64,000 nt of DNA from Paragonimus westermani. Its lineage: Eukaryota > Platyhelminthes > Trematoda > Plagiorchiida > Troglotrematidae. Position 1 is the first letter of the stretch, and every line of letters starts with the position of its first letter. This document shows positions 57,590 to 64,000 of this stretch, one piece after another. The notes under the pieces are model-generated. The model saw only the letters and a list, made by a program, of their open reading frames with translations, made no database searches and was not told where the DNA came from. The DNA is taken from NCBI GenBank assembly GCA_008508345.1, contig QNGE01000147.1, positions 176,408 to 240,407 on the forward strand. The letters are read 5' to 3'. The translations under genes and the position numbers were made by a program.

Positions 57590-58369
57590 ACAGCGTTGCT
57601 TTAAAACTGTCTGAGTACAGCGCCCGAAACCCTCGATTGTGGTTCCATCAGATTGAGGTTGTTTTTTTACCACCAGACGGATAACATCAAAGAAAATAAG
57701 ATTTTCATACGTGGTACAATCACTTCCTTTTGATGTCGCACCTGAGGTGGAAGACCTGTTGGAATCAATCCCAGCTGATTTCCCCTATACTATTTTAAAA
57801 GACGCCATCATAAAACGCACTGGGAAGTCAGACGCAAAACTCCTACATGATTTGTTCAATTCGGTCTAGTTGGGTGATCGGTTTCCGTCTCAACAGTTGC
57901 GTTATATGAGAGGTCTTTTGGGCTCGCGAAAGCTTGACGATGCCATTTTAAAACAGTTATTGGCCGAAAAACTGCCATCCGCGGTACAACACATTTTGGC
58001 TGCCATGGATGAAGAGAGTTCACTCGACAAATTAGCAGCCCTTGCGGACAAAGTAGCAGAGACTCTCCCTTCACAGCCAGTGTGTACCACGACCATAACC
58101 GTTCCCAAGTCGCCCCTTCAGTCCCTACAGCTGATGATAGCCTGAAACGTCTGATAGAGAAAATGTGCCACCGTATGGACAATGTGGCTATGCAGATTAA
58201 CGAACTGAAAAAACAACCACCCAAAAGCCGTACACGATCTAACTCTCGCACTCGACCAAAGTGTTGGTGGTACCACCAAAACTTTCGGGACAAAGCAAAG
58301 AAGTGCAGCCCGCCGTGCACATTCCGAACTCGCCACGCGTCACCGTCAAACCGGCAGGCCAGCCAGTAA
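57590..58369 (+). pseudogene. gag: Gypsy gag with one stop and a frameshift
   Basis: N-terminal motif KLSEYSARNPRLWFHQIEVV near 57605, then VQSLPFDVAPEVEDLLESIP, ILKDAIIKRTG and, after a single TAG at 57868, LGDRFPSQQLRYMRGLLGSR and LAEKLPSAVQHILAAM. The frame then shifts near 58090 and ends with a helical linker and the zinc-binding CWWYHQNFRDKAKKCSPPC. Without the stop and frameshift this would be a capsid-nucleocapsid protein of normal length. The minus-strand 178-codon frame (57856-58392) is a shadow. Confidence 0.8.
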
Positions 58370-58850
58370 CGGCGACGACTGTTGCTGGCCAAGCAGGTAC
58401 TAGTCGCCTATTTTTCATCAGGGACCGGTCGACCGGCTTGCGGTTTCTTATCGATACCGGAGCCGAGCTCAACGTCATTCCTCCGCAACCAAGTGATCGG
58501 CTTCAGTCAGGCCAGTACACCTTACAGGCCGTGAATCAAAGTTGCATCAAAACTTTCAGGGAACGCTCACTCACTCTCGATCTTGGTCTCCGGCGATGTT
58601 TCCGTTGGATATTCCTGCTTGCCGACGTCCAAACGCCACTCATCGGTGTCGATTTCCTGGCACACTTCAACCTTTCCGTTGATGTCAAAAGGCGTAAGCT
58701 AATTGACAACACTACCGCTTGCACAGTAGCTGGTGTTCAATCGACAATAGCGTCAATCGGCATCCGATCCGCTTTTCCACCAACACCGTCTTTTGCAGCA
58801 CTGTTGAAGGATTTTCCTACGTTAACTCGGACGTGCTCACATACCGAGTC
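58261..58850 (+). pseudogene. pol: Gypsy aspartic protease
   Basis: The frame overlaps the end of gag in a different register, as expected for a pol frame. It carries RLFFIRDRSTGLRFLIDTGA with the catalytic Asp-Thr-Gly, then ELNVIPP, LDLGLRRCFRWIFLLADV and LIGVDFLAHFNLSVDV. About 130 residues after the active site it runs into LTR sequence without a stop, so the original frame is cut off before the RT. It is the best-preserved protease in the window. Confidence 0.8.
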
Positions 58851-59277
58851 ATGTTTTTTTATTGTTATTCATGCCTTCTCATCTTCTTCAAACTCGCATG
58901 TACACGATGTTTGAACGAGGTCAATCGATCCACAGAGTACTCAATAATTTTCATAAATTGCGTTTCCGAGTTCGCGAGTTCTGTTTTCTGTTCGCGGTGG
59001 CGTACAAATCTTCGGGAGGGTTAGACTTCAGCGGAATCAACCGTTTAGTTCGGCAAATTTATTCATTCACTTATCTGTCGTTGGAATTATCCCGGTCGTG
59101 ACATCGAGACTATCTGGGGGACACACGACAAGTATCAGTGAGAATCCTCATTTGGTGTAGTGGAACACTAAACCAACGTGCCTCCACGAACTATTGGGAG
59201 TTATTTGTTTTCCTTTTCATCAGATTTCGACTTCTTATTCACACCTGAGTTTCCATATACTGTTTAGATCCACTACA
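58850..59277 (+). repeat. Gypsy 3-prime LTR (short at its 5-prime end)
   Basis: Starts inside the 5-prime LTR sequence at the ATGTTTTTTTATTG block and continues to CTACA. The missing 38 bases are replaced by the protease end. Confidence 0.85.
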
Positions 59278-59591
59278 TTGGTTACAGGACACTGCCGCTG
59301 CAATTCTCTATTTGCAGTTTGCGCCTTTGCGTTCTCGTCACACTACTTTGCTCAAAACTGATTAATTACGACGATAACTGGTGTCTTCCACTGAAATAAC
59401 TTCGTTTATCCTGGTCGACATTTGAGGTCTCGTTTAAAATCTTCCTAGGAAGTGCTCACGATATGTTCCAGTAATGTCAATGATGTTCGATATGTATTTC
59501 TTTGACCATGATTATGGCGTTTTGGCTAACGCTTCGGCTGTAATCAGTTATGGTCATCCTGGTCAGTGAGCATACGCTTAATCAGACTGAC

Positions 59592-59787
59592 TGTTGCCAG
59601 CCCACGTTCGTGCCTCTGTGTTGTCGGTACCGTTTTAGTTTACGTTTGTGTAAGTCATGTGCATGGCTTACTGGGCCTTTGGCTCATACTTGTTCATATT
59701 GTTTCCTTTTACAGGAGTTGTCGGAACTCCTGTTTCGGAAGAACGCTGTTCCCCGGTGCCTCTGCATTGCCCCGAATTCGGTCCACA
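59592..59787 (+). repeat. Solo LTR related to the TRIM family
   Basis: Aligns with the TRIM and 50.2 kb LTRs: TGTGTTGTCGGTACCG, the 65 bp GT...AG segment at 59650-59714, and the GGAAGAACGCTGTTCCCCGG block. It starts TGTTGCC, and its 3-prime border is less certain because the matching end is lost. Plus-strand frames at 59550-59829 are read-throughs. Confidence 0.65.
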
Positions 59788-59829
59788 TGTAGTGGACAAA
59801 GGGGGATGCGCTTGAGCATCGTCCACTAA

Positions 59830-61469
59830 CAATTTGAAACACTCCTCCTGAAGAGCAATTGAAACATAGTCCCATGAGACATTGTGCTAAAAGAACGCGT
59901 CAGAGTTCGGAAACATACCATATTCCCGATAATTTTAGGAGATATGATAAGCAGTTAGTTCTAGCTTAATCTGGGACCAACAGCAGCAACCAAGAGGAGA
60001 GAAGCGCGAGATGGGCCCCAGCTCACTCGGCGACACTCAAAAGCGCGCCAAGAGAGAAGTGCGTGGAAACTTCGAGTGCGTTAAACAACGCTCGGAAGGT
60101 CCAGGTCAAGCGACCTTGAATAGTGGAAGGGTAGATGGGTGGTTAGGAGAAGAACAAACATTCGCTGCGTGCAATTAGTTGCACGGCTGAAGAAAGTGGT
60201 AATGAGTTCATATCAGGCCTCCTATAGCATGCGTACACAGAATCATGCGTACAGAATAGACAAGCAATAAACCACGGTTGCAGCCGGAATCCTTAGAGAA
60301 GCCACACGATCGCTTGCTACTACACGCGGACACTCAAAGCTGAAGCGGCTGGCCTGCAGGTTACACCTCTTTCGGAATATACTCCTTATGATGGTACTCC
60401 TTCGTACATGCAGATCAACGCATTTTGACTTTATGGGAGCCAAAATACCGATACACAAAGTGAAATGTTTGATGAATTCTTCAGTTGCTACGTTTGGGTC
60501 TGTTATGAGAAGGAAATTATTTCAGTTTGAGAGTCTTAGCGGGGAGAAGAGGGTATCTCTTGTAATGAATTTGATCGGATGTTAGGGTACGACTGTCGGC
60601 TTGACATTTGCAATGAAATCATTTAAATACTTGATATTGTGCCTCCTTCCTGGAAATTGTTCTAGAACGGACATTCTTGCAGACGTGTTGTGGAACGAAG
60701 TGTTGGGGCAACAGTACTACCAAGCAAGCATGAGAATTCACAGTAGCTGTCCATAGTGGATTCCACCACACTAAATCCGCTGCGTATTGCAAGGAGATTC
60801 TCCCTTTTAATAACAAAGAGATTACAGCGAATTCGATTCCTTCGGCGTGCTAAACGAACGTTGCCAGGGTTAGCTCACGTTAACCACGACCGCGTGAAAG
60901 CAGGAGGCGAAACGCGCGAGGACCAAGTGTTTATTGATTCAAACAATAGACAAGTAGTTAATATGTACAATGAACATGACAGGTATGCAGAATAGGGCGT
61001 AGCAAAAGGGCAGAAGGGTAACATACTTTACAGACGAGATACCTATGCTAAATGTGAGATACGAATGTGCCTCTATCTTGTAGACGCTTGGTTCACCTGG
61101 ACAACTTCCTCGCGGTACAAGCAATGTAAGACGCAAACTCTAATGACGCCGAAGTGTGCAATGTGCGTACGCACTACTTGCTGACCCACCCGACATACTT
61201 AAACTATGAACAGCGCCAAGGTATGCAATCCGCGTTTACACTAGTTGCTGCTCCGTCCGAGTGGCCTTTATCATGGACAACATCGAAAACAAATATGTGA
61301 TGAAAAACGTTTATTTGGAACGTCTGGAATAATTGTTAATTATTACCCTCGGTTCTGTTGAATGTCATGTTGAATGGAATACTTGTCCGCAAGGCGATAG
61401 ATAGTTGATGTTCTAAATGTCACATAGTGACTCGCTGAAAAATATACCTCCCAGTGATCGACGGGCAGC
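59830..61469. other. No supported gene
   Basis: Short frames on both strands (60243-60458, 60388-60585, 60619-60816, 60756-60995) lack domains. Confidence 0.4.
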
Positions 61470-61690
61470 TCAAGTTAATATTTCTCCATGTACTGTTTCG
61501 TATAAACGCCACATGCGTCCGCGGACGGTCGTGTCGCTCAGGCGGCCAGTCCATTTGAGGTGGGCTAATTGACGATCAAACACAGCAGATCTGCCCATAC
61601 CCTTGTTCCGAACAGGCCAAGTTTCCGAGCCATAGAGCAAAAGAGAACGCACGCTGGCATTACACATCCTTCATTTTATCAACAGCTGGA
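61470..61690 (-). pseudogene. RTE-like LINE C-terminal fragment
   Basis: The minus strand reads MCNASVRSLLLYGSETWPVR, the conserved block after the RT of RTE-type LINEs (VRSxLLYGxETWP), followed by decayed matches to the next block. A stop near 61470 ends it. Only the C-terminal end remains. Confidence 0.65.
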
Positions 61691-62819
61691 TGTCTTCGAC
61701 GCCACAGATGACAGGTTAGAAATACGACCTTGCCCACTTCCCACGTAGACTTTGAATGGTCACTCCGCTCGCATAGGTTTGTAACTAACAGTGAACGATA
61801 GATAAGTGGGTTGGTTGCACAGTCTCTGCCTTTAGTGAGATGACGTGTAAGGCCAGTGGATAACTTGGTCTTGTTAGATACTAGATTAATGCCTCTATGG
61901 TTACATGATTTGGGAGTTATGAAATAACCTGACTGAGGATAGTCTCAGTGATTACTAAAAACAATTCAGCAGAACTGTCAAATACGTAACTGAAATGCCA
62001 AACACTGTGACCTGCTGGCAGTTATATCCACTGCATTAACTGGACAGTATGTGAGATACTCAAAGTCTGCGGAGACGGGCAGCGAAGGAAAAAGCGATAC
62101 TTCTTTCGAGGTGAGATTATTCTCCACCGAGACGAAAAGTAAACCTGCGTGTTGTGCCGTTAGCAATCGGCACAATTCACTTGGCCAACTAAAAGGGCAC
62201 ATTGCAGATAGAGTAGGCCACACTTCCGGAGCACGCCTGACTGATGTTGCCAGACGGTACCGTAGGTACACACCATGGAAGTCACGTGTCTGTATAATAA
62301 CAAATAACAACTATGCACAAAAGACATCAGTACACGGACTTCCGGCTTTCTTGAAAACGGGAATTGCTTTTGATGAGCGTCAGTCATCTCCTCAGTTTCC
62401 CAAGCCGTCTGGAGTGTGTTTGTCAGTTCTCATACACACCGCTCTTTACTACTACCGCTCTTTACTACTTCTTGTTGCACCTCACTAACCTAAGCTCCAG
62501 GGCCACCTGCTTCTGATAGAAGGTCGTATGGAATACAATAATGATCTGTCTAGGCCGGTCGTTTTTATGATGTAGTCTAGCTGTTTCGTAAAATGTTCTG
62601 CCTACCTCTCAAGTCACCTTCTCTGGTTGGTCATAAGAGGGCCATGTTTTTCGCATTTAGTTTCACATCGACTCGACGACTTGCACTGTCTTTAATCAGG
62701 GCAGGTAGCTCCTCTTACTTTGACTACTGTCCTACTTTGGTTTAGGTTCCTCTGACTATTGGGCATACTATTGTTTGTAGAATATACTTCCGTGTTCATG
62801 CCAGTGACAAGTTATCAAC
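61691..62819. other. Unassigned, with a 145-codon ORF
   Basis: The plus-strand frame at 62051-62488 encodes a 145-residue polar protein without a recognisable motif; an overlapping minus-strand frame (61978-62310) is equally anonymous. Nothing else is seen. Confidence 0.4.
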
Positions 62820-63700
62820 TCCCCATCTGGCCTCCTTAGGAGTCTCAACAGGTTTTTTTCTCGGCCCTCTTTCTTTATGAACGATTCTCCACCTCGGTTC
62901 TGGCCATCTTCGCTACGCCGATAACGTCAAAATTTGGCGTCTTACTAATTGTGTCGATGGTATGTGTACTTCCAGAACGACCTCAATATACTTCATTCTT
63001 GCTCTATGTCCAATGTGCTCCTCTTCACGAAGAGGTCGAAACGTAAGGCAATTCATGTTCCGTGTGTAGTTTGTCACGCTAGAAGGGTCCGGGTTCCATA
63101 ATTTCTCCAACCCTTTCTTTGTCTCACAGTTGTTATTCCTTTTTCTCGCTCACGGAGTCCCGTCTAAGCACGCTGTTAACAGCACTTGAGCGTGCATTAT
63201 TTTCTTCCTGTCTACTCTGTATTTCTGTTCCCTTTTCTCTGATTTGACATTTGAGCATTCTTTCCCTATCTTTGCAGAGATTCCTTTCTCGAACGATGGG
63301 TCATCAAGCACTTCTCAAGTCTACTCTTTTCTTTACTTGGAATGTGTGCTGTGGCTTAGACTTATTTCACCAGAATATCGTTGTCCTTGCGTTGATTTAA
63401 TTTTGATGTACAAAGTAGTGCATACGTCATCTCTGTCAATCAGTTCGTTATTTTATGCTTCTGTGATCTTAAGTTGTCATATTTTCAGATTGGTCTTTCA
63501 CAATAACTCAGGGAATTTTTGGCTTGTTGTTCCTGTTTGTATACCACAGAATGCCCTTCTGTCTGAGGTAGCCACATTTGACAGTGTCGACGCCTCCAAT
63601 CGAGTTCTAGGTCGGTTATTGCCCTCCGGTACACAACCATTTACTCTTCTCGCTGACGCTCATGTACCGCTTCAGCGCATGTTGACGTGTATCTGCGTGT
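62820..63700 (+). pseudogene. CR1-like LINE RT and C-terminal fragment
   Basis: The plus strand shows GFFLGPLSL (motif B remnant), then RYADNVKIW (motif C with FADD changed to YADN) near 62915. Further on, VDLILMYKVVHTSSLS at 63390-63450 matches the RGDLI..YKILHG block, and DSVDASNRVLGRLLPSG marks the C-terminal end near 63600. The 152-codon frame at 63244-63702 covers this last part. The segments are in LINE order but in several frames. Inactive. Confidence 0.65.
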
Positions 63701-63799
63701 GATTATTCATTTCCCTATTTCAAAAGCACTCACTCCAAGTTAGCAACCAAGCAACTTCCACAATTTGCTCCCTGCTTCCCGTTACATGCCATGCTGTAT

Positions 63800-63925
63800 C
63801 CGTTGGTTGCCTACCAAACCTTGACTCCGTGCCATATTCAAACGAACAATCTCTAGCTCCAACGTTTCGCAACCCCATAGAATATCCGCCCTGATCAAGC
63901 TGAATTTCACCCTGCCCTTGGCTAC
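63800..63925 (-). pseudogene. LINE fragment, RTE-like block
   Basis: The minus strand reads KGRVKFSLIRADILWGCET, a diverged version of the KGRVYNASVRSVLLYGCETW block also seen at 61470. It is short and has changes at most hydrophobic positions. Confidence 0.45.
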
Positions 63926-63949
63926 GTTGATCACATCTTTACACCCTGA

Positions 63950-63955
63950 TCATCG

Positions 63956-64000
<45 letters not shown>
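63950..64000. repeat. TCA/ATC trinucleotide microsatellite
   Basis: At least 14 uninterrupted ATC units with one early imperfect unit (GTC). It runs off the window end, so its full length is unknown. Confidence 0.95.

Larger units (their letters stand above)
57014..59277 (+). mobile_element. Ty3/Gypsy element with two LTRs, gag and protease only
   Basis: A 2.26 kb unit: 5-prime LTR, primer site, gag, protease, then the 3-prime LTR directly fused to the end of the protease. RT, RNase H and integrase are deleted. The 3-prime LTR lacks its first 38 bases, placing one deletion end inside U3. The element is therefore a deletion derivative that would depend on other copies. No target duplication is recognisable at 57009-57013 versus 59278-59282. 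Confidence 0.85.

Noticed and set aside
57856..58392. 178-codon minus-strand open frame
   Set aside because: It is the antisense shadow of the Gypsy gag and protease, whose domain motifs are clear on the plus strand.
62051..62488. 145-codon plus-strand ORF as a host gene
   Set aside because: No motif, no splice support and an equally long antisense frame; left as an unassigned ORF.
1..64000. CRISPR arrays, rRNA genes, bacterial operons
   Set aside because: No regularly spaced repeats, no rRNA-like blocks and no operon-like gene packing were seen.

Overview
The window looks like repeat-rich nuclear DNA of a metazoan, most likely a flatworm (trematode or cestode). The evidence is the mix of retroelements and one gene model. 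It holds Ty3/Gypsy remnants, a BEL/Pao element on the minus strand, Penelope-like elements with a GIY-YIG endonuclease, CR1-like and RTE-like LINE fragments, a small LTR-only (TRIM-type) element and a tRNA-related fold-back repeat. Candidate host exons have short GT-AG introns (39 nt in the best case). There is no operon structure and no sign of bacterial or organellar DNA. The exact species cannot be decided from the sequence, and family names below rest on recognised motifs, not on searches.

Layout. 1-15 kb: mostly unique sequence with a fold-back repeat (438-960, second copy near 7983-8291), a short chain of plus-strand exons (2459-3145), weaker plus-strand open segments to 7371, and four minus-strand exons (12049 down to 3747) that all begin and end in phase 0. 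15.9-19.9 kb: two Penelope 3-prime ends as an 826 bp inverted repeat, then a degraded Penelope reverse transcriptase flanked by a second inverted repeat. 20-25 kb: largely blank, with two weak exons. 25.0-28.3 kb: scrambled Gypsy remains (gag, LTR, protease-RT, second LTR, second gag). 29.6-30.7 kb: two candidate plus-strand exons. 30.94-31.67 kb: a complete 725 bp TRIM element with 229 bp LTRs, primer-binding site, purine tract and a 4 bp target duplication. 31.7-44.6 kb: mostly unassigned, with a minus-strand LINE RT at 37.4-38.3 kb. 44.6-46 kb: plus-strand LINE end with two RT palm segments in a row. 48.8-52.4 kb: Gypsy pol on the minus strand, split by about 1.3 kb that carries a solo LTR related to the TRIM. 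52.7-57.0 kb: BEL/Pao gag-pol lacking its integrase core. 57.0-59.3 kb: Gypsy element with two LTRs, gag and protease only. 59.6-64 kb: another solo LTR, three LINE fragments and a terminal TCA microsatellite.

Almost every retroelement ORF carries stops, frameshifts or deletions, so they are read as decayed copies. None of the host exons could be assigned to a named gene.
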